A stretch of 64,000 nt of DNA from Liopterus haemorrhoidalis (GCA_963971575.1 OZ020618.1:3784501-3848500); one strand, 5' to 3'; positions 31,847-43,511 are shown, counted from the first letter of the stretch. The notes: generated from the sequence alone by a model not told the origin. Numbers and translations: made by a program.

Positions 31847-33540
31847 AACATTAATTCTGAACCAAATTATCAAAGCAGACGTTGATACGCAAGGGAGAGA
31901 GAGAGGTGAAGAGAGCAATAGTCAACTAGTAGATATTTGTTTGTTTATCGGTTCTGAATCGATCGATTGGCATCTAAATTCTCGTGAACTTTACTGCTAT
32001 GCATTTCTAAAGTTATGTCCATTTTTGTTGTAGCCATCTGTCATGAATTTCTCGAACAAAATCGTAGAATAATTCTATTTTGAAACATATTTCTAAGTAG
32101 ATGATCGATTATGATCACTTGTTAAAACATTGTCAGCACCTCTGTCATTGTTAGAAGTTATTAAAAGTTAAAATGTAGTGACTAGAGTGTAATTTATTGG
32201 ATGGACGTCAAGTAGACGCTGCGCGTCGCGACGTCTCTCCCATCTCATCAATCATATCTGTTAAAAGGACCCTTGAAATGTTACAAGTCTTTTCAATGTG
32301 TTTTGTTTAGAAATAACATATGAAATATGGAACAAAATCTGTTTTTTTTACACCAACAAACTTAATAAAAACATTACTATTGTTATCAATTGTTTTTATT
32401 ATTAGTTTAGAAAAAAATAAGTAGTAAATATTTATTATTTTTATATCAATATTTAATAACTGATAATTCAAAAAGATTTGTTCACATTGGATCGCATATA
32501 ATTTGACAATTGGAGTGGAAAATTACCCAATCTGAGTGGAAAAAGTGCTTCGAAAATTGGATTAATCGCATGCAAAAGTGTTTTGATTTTCATGGAGAAT
32601 ATTTTGAAAAACAATAAAGCCACTTGTTGATAAATAATTGTTTTTGATCTCAAATCCCGAAATAAAAAAGGTAATTCTCGTACCACGCCACTGATTACAA
32701 TCATAATTTCATTAATGGTTAAGAATTTTTGCAAATATCATCCACTGAAAGATTGACAGTTAATTTAATTTTGGGGAAATATTTTTGTTGTGTTTGGTAA
32801 TTGTCTGTCATATGATTAAGTGTGATGTGTAGTACCTCAGACTTAATTGTTATGCCGTAATGCGTATGTCAAGTAAGGTACACTCAACTTATTGTCGTGT
32901 CGTCACTCGACTGTTGACTGTTTAATCCCAAGTGTCTTAAAGAGCTTCAACCAATTTTCTCTGGTACTTGATGTCGCAACCATGGACAAAATTGAAAGCT
33001 TTTGTTACCAAAATGTCTTTAACTGCTTTTCTCAAACAAATTAGATGTTTGTCCTCAAATATATCTGAGAATTATTATCTTGTCTTTTAGCTTTGACTTT
33101 CTAATTTGTATAGAAAATGTTTACTTTGTATGTTCCAAAGAAAACTCACTTCAAAATTAATGACAAGGAATTTAATTTTATTTGTTTTTTGTCAAGTTTT
33201 CACAAAGTTTTAAACGGTTGAAAATACACCTATCCCCGCGTTTCTAATTTTCGAAATATAAATGTTAATGCGAAGAAATTCTATTATACTGGAGGTGCGT
33301 TCGGCATAACTGTGCAGTGTTAACTCTGTGTTGTGCAAGTTTTTTGTCACGTGACCACTGTGCTCAAGAAAGTGTTCAATAAGTCAAAGACGAAGGCTTT
33401 GTTCAGATTGTGCAGTTATTCAAACTATTATTCTAACCTTTTTTTTGTAAACAAATGAATTATATTGTTTTATACGATAATATATAAATGGCGCATAAAG
33501 GTTTTGCGATGCTTTTAAGTAATATAAAAGAAATTTTATT
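31847..33540. other. Stretch without recognised features
   Basis: About 1.7 kb of AT-rich single-copy-looking sequence. Open frames are short, in no family, and lack splice or start support. A short GC-rich patch CTGCGCGTCGCGACGTCTC lies near 32219. Confidence 0.35.
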
Positions 33541-33544
33541 TGAT

Positions 33545-33725
33545 GAGGAAGACAATTCAGAAGAATTTTTAGGTAAATCAAAAGTAACGATAAAAATGGA
33601 CCTAATATGGATCCCTGTGGTATACCACGAGATAGCATTACCTTCGTGCTTAGTGAATTGTGATACACTTGTTGACTTTTATTTAAATATGATATCAAAA
33701 GATTTAAGCAATTGAATATATGTGT
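33545..33725 (-). pseudogene. Reverse transcriptase palm fragment
   Basis: On the minus strand the frame holds LISYLNKSQQVYHNSLSTK followed by SRGIPQGSILGPFLSLLLIY. The G(I/V)PQGS(I/V)LGP motif is block 4 of non-LTR reverse transcriptases. The catalytic Y-x-DD block does not follow; the frame degenerates. Upstream the frame is cut by the hAT MITE at 33730-33909, so the open frame listed through it is chimeric. About 60 residues are recognisable. Confidence 0.65.
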
Positions 33726-33729
33726 ATAC

Positions 33730-33909
33730 CAGCGATTCCCAAACTGTGCGCCGCGGCACCCTGGGGCGCTGTGGATGAGCAACAGGGACGCCGCGAAATC
33801 GTTCCAATATTCCTTCAACTGCGTTAGTTAGACCAATATTTTGACTTGGGGCGCCGCGGAAAAAATCTGATTAATGGCGCCGGGAACAGAAAAAGTTTGG
33901 GAACCACTG
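33730..33909. mobile_element. Short hAT MITE (180 bp)
   Basis: The left end CAGCGATTCCCAAACT and minus-strand right end CAGTGGTTCCCAAACT agree at 14 of 16 bases. Flanks are GTGTATAC (33722-33729) and GTGTATAG (33910-33917), 7 of 8 identical. GCGCCGCGG words give the inside a GC-rich character. It inserted next to or into the reverse transcriptase relic. Confidence 0.88.
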
Positions 33910-33917
33910 GTGTATAG

Positions 33918-34669
33918 TAATGTGGAATTATTGTGTTTGCATGATTTTAAATAAAAATGCGTGTTGGAGTTTTTAAATGATTTGTATTTGGATTGATATG
34001 ATGTTGACTGATCGGAGATGTATCGGTAACTAAATGTTGCTAACTAGAGGGATCGTTTCTTGTCCTGGTCAGATGATTTATGACCTTTTTAAAAATAATT
34101 TGACACAATAAGTGAAGAAAAACGTGACTATTTGTAAAATCTAATAAAGGTAACTAAGGTTGTAAAATAAATGGAATTGTAAAAATACTTGAAATATGTT
34201 AACCGCAAAGGAAATTAATAATAAAATATAATCAGGGAATTTCCATAAGATGGGTCATAAACCATCTGCAGCACAGTAACTTTTATTTTTTGTCTATTTA
34301 TTGATTATTTATTTATTTTTAATTTATTCATTACATATATTTTTTATTTACTAACTCATATTTGAAGAGTTCGGGTGTAAAACCTGGTAACTAACATATT
34401 TTTCAAAACTGAATTACTGCATGTAAAATATGGTAAATGTTATCATAAACTAGATTTCACTTCAAATTTACAAAAAATATCAATAGATAGCTCTGGATGT
34501 ATCTGTAATATGTGGTATCTGCATGTTCTCATTTTAGCAATATTTTATAAAGTTTTAATGTCGTCTTGCAAAAATATTAAATTGTCAGATACCAGATTTT
34601 ACTCCCGAACCCCTCATTTATTGTTTTACAACCTTGACTAATTTTAACCACAGAAAAATAATACTTTAC
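33918..34669. other. AT-rich stretch without recognised features
   Basis: Nothing beyond AT-rich sequence is seen. Confidence 0.35.
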
Positions 34670-34673
34670 TATA

Positions 34674-34999
34674 GTGCGTTCAAAGGTGAGTTTGCAGTAC
34701 AGGGCATATAGAGTAGTTCTTTTTCATACTCTCTAATGGGTTTACACAATGACGCTATCCTTTTCTTGCTTGTCGACATTGCCAGCTCTAAAACGCGCTG
34801 ATCTGTGAAGACGCAGTATTCTACAAATAGCCATTTGTTTTTGTTGAGTGTTATTTTGAGTTTTATAAGAGTTGATTTTTGTAAATCATACGTGTTTTTC
34901 ATATTATTATAATTGACACATTTGACACTTTTACAACATTTGGCAACACCGCTCCCATTTGCCATAAGATCTATACTGCAAACTCACCTTTGAACGCGC
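34674..34999. mobile_element. TA-flanked MITE with 26-30 bp inverted repeats
   Basis: The left end GTGCGTTCAAAGGTGAGTTT and minus-strand right end GCGCGTTCAAAGGTGAGTTT differ at one base. TA (or TATA) flanks both sides (34672-34673, 35000-35001). Part of its right half recurs at 60779-60866. No coding frame. Confidence 0.85.
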
Positions 35000-35072
35000 T
35001 ATAGAATCAGGCATGTATTTTATAAAACTTTGTAATCAGCTATTTTATTTTTAATTCTGGTTTTTATTTGTG

Positions 35073-35115
35073 TAGCTCTGATGAAGAAATAAAATATTTC
35101 GAAACTGGTCAGCTA
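35073..35115 (+). ncRNA. Minimal hammerhead ribozyme-like motif (Penelope type)
   Basis: Order: TAGCT (stem I strand), CTGATGA (core), an A then GAAATA-AAA-TATTTC (perfect 6-bp stem II), GAAAC (core), a two-base loop, GTC (cleavage triplet, after 35110), AGCTA (stem I partner, 5 bp perfect). Hammerheads with a one- or two-base-pair stem III are known from Penelope-like retroelements. The extra A before stem II may weaken activity. No Penelope reading frame was found nearby. Confidence 0.5.
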
Positions 35116-35119
35116 GATC

Positions 35120-35848
35120 TACTTTCTTTATGTCCAGAACCTGTACAATCCTTATTAATTTTAATAAATGTTGTAACATTTCCAAACATTTTCTAAAATT
35201 CAGCATGGATATTCAGTATTAAAATGTGATATTTGACAGAATGTATTCTAGGTATAAACTTTAAAGTTGAAATATATCAAAATGTGACCTTTTCCTCCCT
35301 AATTTTAGGACTATAAACCCAGTAACTCGAATTAATTACTTCTTGACATTAAATTGTGACATTATAAATAATGAGAAATAGGTCGAGAACTTTAAAATAT
35401 AGAAAGGTCACACTAGCCCCTATTAGAAAAGAATTATTACCCAAATTACCCATCATATTTTCTAATAACAATATTGCAAATAAAATTTAATGTTTTAATA
35501 ATGGAGATTTATATACTCCAACAAATATTCTATAGTTTACAAGATTTTACACGCCGATTGATAGACAGAGAACTAATAAACAATTTTGCTGCCCTTTTTA
35601 ATTAATTATAAATATCTATTTATATTAATTAATTTATTTATTAATTATAATTAAATTTGATACTAAATTCACACATGTATATAGCTCAGTCGCTGAAACA
35701 GGGCAGTTCGTCATTTTGCGTCATAATTTCAATCACAAACTTAGTGGCGAAAAAATAACTAAATCGTTTCTTTTTTGTATGTGAATTATAGACTAATATT
35801 GCTCTTTACTTTTTTATTTTACTACAACATACCTTTTGAAGTCATATT
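35120..35848. other. AT-rich stretch without recognised features
   Basis: Nothing seen. Confidence 0.35.
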
Positions 35849-35849
35849 A

Positions 35850-36508
35850 ATACAATGTTCCATTAGTCGATGAAAGTAACCGCGGTTGAAGTTTCCCGTT
35901 CCGAAAGTGTACGACATTAACCCTTTCAGGAAAATTGTTAGGTTTCGGAACGCGGTTACTGAAAATTTTGGTTACTTTTTTGTAACCAAACTAACCGTAG
36001 CAATATCGCGGTTAGTGTGGTTATTTCCTCCCACTACAAACTTCAGATCTAATGTAAATTACAAACGGCGGGAATTTCAAAACAATTACAATAAGGCGAG
36101 AGTTAAGTGGAGGGAATTAATCGTTTCTTTGTAGTGCAAGTAGTAAATTATAATATTATTTTACTATAGTCTATAATTAAAACAGTAAGAATGAGTGTAA
36201 GTAACTGATTTTTAGTAATATTGATCGATGTCGTGAAAAATAATATCGGGAAAAATCATATATGTTCTTATATAATGTGCCATTGTAAACAAGTACTAAT
36301 AAAACGAATATTTTTATTAATAAGTTTGTAAGAGAATATCTATAACCTATAACGTCCATAAAATGACAGATCAGCTGTCTGATTTATCAACTGTGAAGTG
36401 TGACTACCGTTCCGTAACTAAAACTCGTTTTCAGGTAACCACAACTTACTACGACTTTACCGTAATCGCGACCGCGGTAGTTAGGTGTGCAGTTACGGAA
36501 CATTATAT
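35850..36508. mobile_element. Possible MITE with CGCGGTTA repeats
   Basis: The left ATACAATGTTCCATTAGTC and minus-strand right ATATAATGTTCCGTAACTG form a weak inverted repeat. Words of the type CCGCGGTT or CGCGGTTA occur at about 35880, 35951, 36006 and 36470, and a hairpin GGTTACTTTTTTGTAACC lies near 35970. Target duplication is unclear. Confidence 0.4.
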
Positions 36509-37560
36509 TAGTTTGTGTTCGATAGTCATTTTGAAGATATACAAATTTTAAAAGTGTTTATTTAATATAGGGACATTTGTATTGGTATCCCAGAATAAAA
36601 CGATGTTTACATTTGTCATTTAATAATACGTCTGTTGTGTTTTGATACGGACTTGTGTTCAAATATCTAACTTATAGTAATTTCTAAAAACCTTTTTTAT
36701 TTAGTTTGTTGTTTATTTAGCAGTTTTGTGTTTAGTTATATATTTTCTTATTTTATTTTGTGTGTACTGTAAGTTTTTAGGTTATATTCAACTTATTTTT
36801 ATTATCTTTTCTTTGATCATATTTTTGGATCACATCAGTCCTTTGTAGGACTATTTTGCCTATTAGAATAGTTTATTTGTTTCTATTCTGTTCTTATTCT
36901 TATATTTTCATTTCATTTCGATACAAGTGACAGCGTACAAATATTACATTCGTTAAATAGATGAATGTAAACGTACTAAACCTGACGTCACATTTTTTTG
37001 TGACGTTTCAAGTGACGCAACTGCACTGTTTCGCCAATTTCCCTATAGACTGTTTTTTTGGTTTAAGTGGAAGTAGATTTTCAATTTGATTTCATAATTA
37101 TTTCCTATGGCATAATGCTGTCAGAGATTTTCAGGTCGCGACTTGCTTTCTTTGGCCTAATCTATCGACTAATTTTTACGTTTATTTAAGAAATTTTGAT
37201 GGACCGCTTTGAAAAGTTTGGAAACTCCTGAGTTAAACGATCATTTGTCCATTAAATTCATGTAAAAAGTAATTTGTTCAAAATTAAATAATCGATTTTT
37301 CCTATTTTTGATCATTAAAATTTTTATGACTTAAAAATAAGTAGGTTAAAAAATTTGGTTTCTAATAGTTTTATTAGGAAACTATAAGTAATGTAAAGTA
37401 ATACAATGTATAAACATATAATTTTTATTGCTAATTAAATAGGCTGTATCGCATATTAAGTAGGTGAGTTTTAATACAAATAACTCATTGTTTAAATAAA
37501 ATTTTGCCATTCGTTACCCTTCTTAGAAATTTTTAAATTCCTACAAGTCTTGTTTTGTGC
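36509..37560. other. Stretch without recognised features
   Basis: AT-rich, non-repetitive by eye. Confidence 0.35.
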
Positions 37561-37577
37561 AATAAAATTAATATGTG

Positions 37578-37650
37578 GCCAGAAGACATTGTACGAGCTG
37601 CGCCATTATATGAAGATGGCCGCAGTATTGAAATGTCGCTGGTGTTTTGG
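37578..37650 (+). pseudogene. Possible Tc1/mariner N-terminal HTH relic
   Basis: A short plus-strand run reads MWPEDIVRAAPLYEDGRSIE. The A-x-x-LYEDGRSI phrase resembles the first helix-turn-helix of Tc1-like transposases. About 25 residues only, then the frame is lost. Confidence 0.25.
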
Positions 37651-37726
37651 TTGTAGCTAAACACTATATTAATGAACAAATTTTGACATGCCGAGCTCAA
37701 AAGGTACGCCATCACTGCCCTATATG

Positions 37727-38853
37727 TAGAGCCCTGCAAATCCGCGGGTATCCGCGGATTATCCGCGGATATCCGCAACTTTTCTGCGGATGCGGATAAA
37801 TTATCATTTAAACCATGCGGATGCGGATCGTATGCGGATTAAATGTCATATCCGCTTATCCGCAATATCCGCGTGAACATTAAATCTTCGGTTACTTTCG
37901 GAGAAACAAGCAATTGTGTTCTGACTACGCAGTCCTCGGTTTTTTTCGGTTGTCTGTATATACATGATATTTTGTAGCATTCAATCTCACTTTATGTTAT
38001 TTTTATTAAGACAATTGTCCATGATCAAGACTGAGTTGAGACAATCAACTTAACTTTCTTTTTATTATAGAATATATTATAGAAAATAATATTTTGGACA
38101 AAAGTTTCCTGGTACACTTTCGACGTAATTCTTCCTACCTCTGCTCTAATTCTGGATTTTAAATCTGATAAAGGTTTTTTTTTTACATAAAACTGATTAG
38201 TAAGTTTTATTTAAATACCAAAATTTACCTACATAATTTTTTCTCGAAAATTTTATTATGTAACCTGCCAATTTTTTTATACTACCCGAAGTAAAAAGTC
38301 TTGCAGATCCCAAAAATTTTAAAAATGACACATGTTGCTATTTGAAAAAGTTGCAACGCCTAACTAATGCGCGAAATGGCGTAAGAGAATTACTTGATCC
38401 TAAAAATATGAAGCACCTTCTATCAAGTAACTTTTCTGATTTTTTTTAAAATTCAATATTAAAAAAAGCAGCACGCCACTTACTCCCTACGAAAAAGAAC
38501 GCTTAGGCCCCCCAAAATTGTTATCTCTCTCTAGATTTAAATAAGTTATTAGCGCATCTAGGCCTTAAAACTGTTGGGGTCCCTTAGGTTAGGTTAGTAA
38601 TAAATAAGCTGGTAAATCCAAAAATTATCAGTAGCGTTTTAGAGCAGAGATTACCTAAACAGGCGAAATATGTTAGTTCTTTCCAAACTGACAGCAAAAC
38701 CTGTAGTGCGGATAGTGCGGATATTTTTGCGGATGCGGATCGGATGCGGATTTGTTATTTACAAAAGCTACGGATGCGGATCGAATGCGGATCATGGATG
38801 TGCGGATGCGGATCGGATGCGGATACAGAAAAGCTTATCCGCGCAGGGCTCTA
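37727..38853. mobile_element. hAT non-autonomous element with GCGGAT arrays
   Basis: The left end TAGAGCCCTGCAAATCCGCG and minus-strand right end TAGAGCCCTGCGCGGATAAG are inverted repeats. They are flanked by identical octamers CCTATATG (37719-37726, 38854-38861). Both subterminal regions are packed with GCGGAT/ATCCGC hexamers, more than twenty in all (37740-37870 and 38700-38845). Such arrays are where hAT transposases bind. The interior lacks a transposase. Confidence 0.9.
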
Positions 38854-38861
38854 CCTATATG

Positions 38862-39630
38862 ATCTGTATAGCTAATTGCATTTTTCTGTGTTAAAATTCC
38901 GTCCAGTTATATTTGATATTTTGCTTTCTGTTCACATGATCCTCGTCTAAATCCAAGGATTTCTTCAGTGTTTTAAGATTTGAATAGGATTGTTTACTCG
39001 TGTCATCTGCTTTGTGATGTAAATCTTTCAACGCCGTAATGTATCTTGCAAATAGGATTTTATATAATGTATAGAGATGTATAACAGCTACTGAACAGAA
39101 TACAAAATATTTAAATGTTAAATTGAGTGTTTTTATTTATGTTCATTTTGGATTATTTACACTGGATTAAGGATTTAAATCGTAAGATCCTAACATAGCT
39201 AGTTTTAATTCAAATTTTAAAATAAAAAGTTAGTAAGATAAATAAATCAAATAAAGTCTGAAAAACTATAGAAATATTTGGTTATAGGGTAACCAGTGGT
39301 ATTCAACCTGTGTTCCGCAACCTAAATTAAAGGGATTTATTCTGCTTTTTTTAATAACTCTTTGCTTGAATACAATGATTTTGGTAAATTTTGAAAATTG
39401 AATAACAGCTAATTTTACTCGACAAAAAGTTCAAATTTGTTGAGTAGTGATTATTATTTACTTCTTATATCATCTACCATTTAAATATGTACTTTGTACT
39501 GTATTATAGGATTTTATGTTTATAATGTTTGCTAATAAATGTTTATAATAAATAAATAAGTAAGATTCAAAATAGCATATCACTAATTATTCGATTCAAT
39601 TTTTATTTATAATTTACATTAAAAATTACA
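38862..39630. other. Stretch without recognised features
   Basis: Nothing seen apart from AT-rich words. Confidence 0.35.
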
Positions 39631-39868
39631 CCATGTGTTCAAAAAGAAATTACATAAGGGTTGGCTATGGAAAAATAAAATAATGTCTACTGCAAGCTTT
39701 AACTGTCAATTAATTAACTGTCATCACTGTTGTTGTCATAAGTTTCACAAAAAATGTATGATTGAATCATATTTTCGTAATGGTAAATTGTTACATAAAG
39801 TTTGCAATAGACATTATTTTATTTTTCCACAGCCAACCCTTATGTAATTTCTTTTTGAACTCATGGTA
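39628..39868. mobile_element. MITE with long (about 65 bp) inverted repeats
   Basis: GTTCAAAAAGAAATTACATA and the following GGGTTGGCTATGG, AATAATGTCTACTGCAA return in reverse complement at the right end with few changes. Arms are about 65 bp and the spacer about 100 bp. ACCATG lies just outside both arms as part of the inverted repeat. The exact target duplication cannot be decided (TA or longer). Confidence 0.75.
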
Positions 39869-39991
39869 TTAGGTAGACATTGCATTTATGCCATATATAA
39901 GGGATGTATTGTGATCATACCGATTTTGACATTTCGATGGATCTCCACGAATTGAGGTCTCTACATAACGTTTTGACTATTTTTAGCATTG

Positions 39992-40076
39992 ATGTCTGTC
40001 GGTCTGTCTGTCTGTCTGTTTGCCTGTCTGTCTGTATGTATGTCTGTCCGTCTGTCTGTCCATCTGTCTGTCTGTG
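39992..40076 (+). repeat. Imperfect (GTCT)n array
   Basis: About 20 GTCT-type units with interruptions, followed by GTGTACACGTGCAGAGC. It resembles the array position in family A, but the flanks are too diverged to be sure. Confidence 0.8.
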
Positions 40077-40136
40077 TACACGTGCAGAGCAAATTCGGCT
40101 AAAAGGATTTTTATAAAACTTAATATTTAAGCTTTT

Positions 40137-40740
40137 GACATCTATCTTGATATTTTATAACTGACTATATCTCTATATTTTTTAAATGTAGGTATACTAT
40201 TTTACTTTTTAAAAAATCAGCTGTGGCCATCACATTGATCTACTTTTGGTAAAAATTTGGTAAAAGAGTTTACTCGTAATATATAACAACAGAAAAATAT
40301 TTCAAAAAAATTTATTTAACAAAAGTTGCTATAAAAGCAATAACTAACAATTTTTATTTGAGACGTTTTTTGATAAAACGAAAAATTTTCGATACATTTT
40401 TTCCAAGTATCTTTTTTTTCATACTTATATGTACCGTTTCCATGGTCATGATAAATAATATCTCTGTTAGAAAATATTAGGCCAAGTTATTTCTAATCTG
40501 CTGCTAAAATGTATTTTATACAAGTACTTTGTGATGGCGTTCGGTCCTGTGCTGATTTTTCTTTTCTTTTTTTTTAATAGAAACTATTTTAAATAGAAAT
40601 AATTTACTCTGATAATGGCTATTCTATGTGATGGCGGTAGGTCCAGTGGTGGCCACAGCTGATTTTTTAAAAGTAAAATAGTATACCTACATTTATAAAA
40701 TAGAGATATAGTCAGTTATAAAATATCAATTTTGATCAAG
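40137..40740. repeat. Inverted repeat with about 90-bp arms
   Basis: The left arm (40142-40232), from TTGATATTTTATAACTGAC through GTAGGTATACTATTTTAC to AAAATCAGCTGTGGCCA, returns as its reverse complement at about 40652-40735. The loop of roughly 420 bp holds two related phrases GTGATGGCG...GGTCC (40531, 40631). No terminal target duplication is evident. Confidence 0.75.
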
Positions 40741-41407
40741 ACTCAATTCAATAATAAATATTTAAATTATTATTTTAAAACGCTTGACCTTCAAATTAAA
40801 AAAAGTCAGCCTATTGTGGCATTTTGGCTTGGGGTTCCAAAGAAATAGCATTTAAACTGTAGGGTTCCACGGATGTAGGAAGGCTGAAGACCAGTAGTGT
40901 AAACCAATATTCACAATTGTTCTTAGTTTTCTGTATTTTCTGAAAAACGTCACTTTTGTTGTATCATAAATTTTCTTTTCCAAACTAAATCTTTTCGTAA
41001 CTAACTGTGTTGAGTGTATCGAAAAAAAGTCCCTTTTAAATAATATACAGATATAAATTCTGTACAGTGGAAAACATACTAAAAACAGAGTTAAGGATAA
41101 GAAAATAGCTGGAGGAAAATCCACACACGCTACGCTAAAGAGGATTCAGTATTGAGACCCCTTGAGAATGGCTAAGATTTATGTCAAAGGCGTGTAATGT
41201 CCGTTTGTTGCTTTATTGCCTGATGCAGGGTAAACTAGGGCTCCCTCGCAACACGTGACAAATGCTCCCATAATTACGCTTTACCAAACACCACACAACT
41301 TAAACAAACTAGCCCGACTATTTGCCTAATTGATGGTAACTGAGCAGACAGATGACTGACGGTATAAAGGTTTCTTACTTATACCTACGAAATCCTAAAA
41401 CCTGTAT
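40741..41407. other. Stretch without recognised features
   Basis: At 41355-41400 a degraded family A end is visible (GACAGATGACTGACGGTATA, then TACCTACGAAATCCTAAAA). Otherwise nothing. Confidence 0.35.
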
Positions 41408-41474
41408 TACGAGAGCTACTTTTTAAGTTTTTACAAAAAAAATGTTTGTTTTTTTGTACAAATTGTTTTATTGC

Positions 41475-42564
41475 TTTTCAAAATATTCGCTTTTAAGATT
41501 TACAGACTTTTGCATGCGTTCAAACCAATTCTCGCAACATTTTTTCTACTCTGAAGTTGGTATCTCAAAAACATGGTTTTCGAAGGCTTCAACAGTTTCT
41601 TGAGGTGATAAATCGCTGTCCACGCATTTTTTGTTTGACATTTTTGAACAAAAAATAGTCATTAGGGGAAAAATCAAATGAATACGGGCAATGAGACATT
41701 CGATGTTTTTGGTTGTTTTTCCTGATTTTCTCGATGACTTCTGGGAAACAAACTGTTGTACAGCATTCAGCATTGACTGTTCTCGGATCCTCTAAAGCAG
41801 TGGTGGGCAAATCTTTTGGCTGTCGAGCCAAAACAAATATTTTTTTTAAATTTTTAATATTGTTTTTGTTACGAAGGATATTTTATAAATTTTAAAATAA
41901 ATATTTTTAAACCAAAACGTGTATTTATTATGCAATTTAAAGAAAAAAAAAATTGGAAAATTGGAAAGAATGAAAATTTGAAAGAATATTGGTAATTGGT
42001 AATGGTTCAGTAATATTTTTGCAGGACACAATAATTTATAAAATGCCTGCTCTAAAGGAATAGTTGCGACATGTCCAGTACAACCGAAGAAACAAGCGAT
42101 CATTTTCTTGGAAGACCTCAACAGTGGATTGTTGCTTAGTTTCCAGTTCATATGAATAAATCCAAGTTTCGTCACCTATAACGATGTTGTATACGGATTT
42201 GGCAATGCCTAGGTTGATTTTTTTTAGCATTCCCTTACAGTGTAAGGTTTACGCCAATCAACACGAGCAAATTATGCGGAATCCATCGGGAACAGCTCTT
42301 TTTCACAGCTAAATGTTCATGCAAAATCGATTGCAGTCTGCGATATGCCAAAGGATGCCTCTATCTCACGATAAGTCACATGCCGATCTTCTTCAATCAT
42401 TTTGTGACAGCATCGATGTTTTTTTGAATCAGAACTGATTTTGGTCGATCTTCACGAGATTCATCACTGACGGACACACGATCACGACGAAATTCTGCAA
42501 ACCAATTGTAAACAGTCTTTTCTGATGGTGCTTCATTACCAAAACCTTCACGAGTAATATCCAT
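41475..42564 (-). pseudogene. Mariner transposase, decayed
   Basis: From an ATG at 42562-42564 the product reads MDITREGFGNEAPSEKTVYN, so most of the first HTH is already missing. A stop follows DAVTK and several frameshifts ensue. Later words are GDETWIYSYELETKQQS around the first catalytic Asp, FFGCTGHVATIPLEQ, then the hAT insertion, then RTVNAECCTTVCFPEVIEKI. The segment with the second Asp (normally in HDNA-type context) is deleted. The third Asp region follows as DFSPNDYFLFKNVKQKMRGQ and the end NWFERMQKSVNLKSEYFEKQ with a TAA. It is the same lineage as the stub at 8521-8695. Confidence 0.8.
41798..42049. mobile_element. hAT MITE inserted in the mariner
   Basis: It starts CAGTGGTGGGCAAATC and ends AAAATGCCTG, and is flanked by the perfect octamer CTCTAAAG (41790-41797, 42050-42057). 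252 bp, AT-rich, non-coding. The terminal inverted repeats are short, but the 8-bp duplication inside a known target gene places the ends exactly. Confidence 0.88.
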
Positions 42565-42735
42565 TTTTTCACAAACTTGTTTTTTTTAAACTGTCAACAC
42601 TGTCAACAAACTACTCGGTCAATTTATAAGCTGCTACTGATTTCACAATAACAAATGTCAAATTTTACTAATATAGTAATGACACATTTCTGCCATCTTG
42701 TGGTCGTTTGTAAAAACATAAAGGTAAACCTCGTA

Positions 42736-43511
42736 TTAATAAAAACATACAGATTCCTGTATTAATTCAATGAAAATGTTTGTTGTTTAGAAATATATAA
42801 TTTTTAATGTTTTTCTAAAAGTCCCAATCCTCCTATGTGTAACAGTTTCTTCGACATACCTACGAAACCCTAAATACGAGACTAAAATTTCAATGTACGT
42901 TACCCTTAGATGAACAAAAAAGCTACACCTGATATCGATCTAAATAATCGTCAAATTTCTTATCCTAGAATTTCCTTCTTGTAAGTAAAAGAATTATCAT
43001 CTCAAACAATTGTGATTTCTTTTTCTTTAATTCGTGAAACATTTATTCAGCTACTTTAAAATTCTTTATCTTCAATATATCCACTTTTACCAATTTCACA
43101 CCGTGCTGAAAGCATTTATGCAGAAAGAGAATCATAAATATTGCATGACGAAAAATGTAGTGTTCGTCCGCCAATTATTTCTTCCTCTTCCGAAGGCAGG
43201 TGATCTCATCACCCACCCCAGTGCCGTAGAAAACCTCAAACACAAGGGGGAAATAATGAGTATTAATTTTAGGGTGAGAATATTAAAAATGTACATTAAT
43301 TTTATATGAGAAGAGAGTTTAATAAAGAAACAACTATAATTAATAACAAAATATATATAAAATGATTTATAGACTACCGAAGGTTCGTAAGTAAGACAGC
43401 TTACAAAGCATAGTTGCCTGGGTTCGATCCCTATAATGTACAAAATACCTGGAAATATACAGAACCAGATGAAGGTTTTGCGTCCAATCCCACGAGACAA
43501 CCCGACTAATA
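42736..43511. other. Stretch with one box B-like site
   Basis: At 43418-43432 CTGGGTTCGATCCCT is a perfect tRNA T-arm or box B sequence, but no convincing box A lies upstream. It may be a SINE relic. A degraded family A end is at 42848-42880. No gene is seen. Confidence 0.35.

Larger units (their letters stand above)
41410..42733 (-). mobile_element. Mariner (DD34D) element, interrupted by a hAT MITE
   Basis: The ends CGAGAGCTACTTTTTAAG (41410) and, on the minus strand from 42733, CGAGGTTTACCTTTATG form imperfect inverted repeats, each with TA outside (41408-41409, 42734-42735). The minus strand carries a decayed transposase. Removing the inserted hAT MITE (252 bp) and its duplicated octamer leaves about 1.06 kb, so part of the transposase is also deleted. 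Confidence 0.82.

Noticed and set aside
32468..32734. 88-residue minus-strand open frame as a gene
   Set aside because: No splice sites, domain or codon pattern; typical of chance frames in AT-rich DNA.
33489..33818. A single 132-residue reverse transcriptase gene
   Set aside because: The upstream third is hAT MITE sequence (33730-33909); only about 60 residues are RT.
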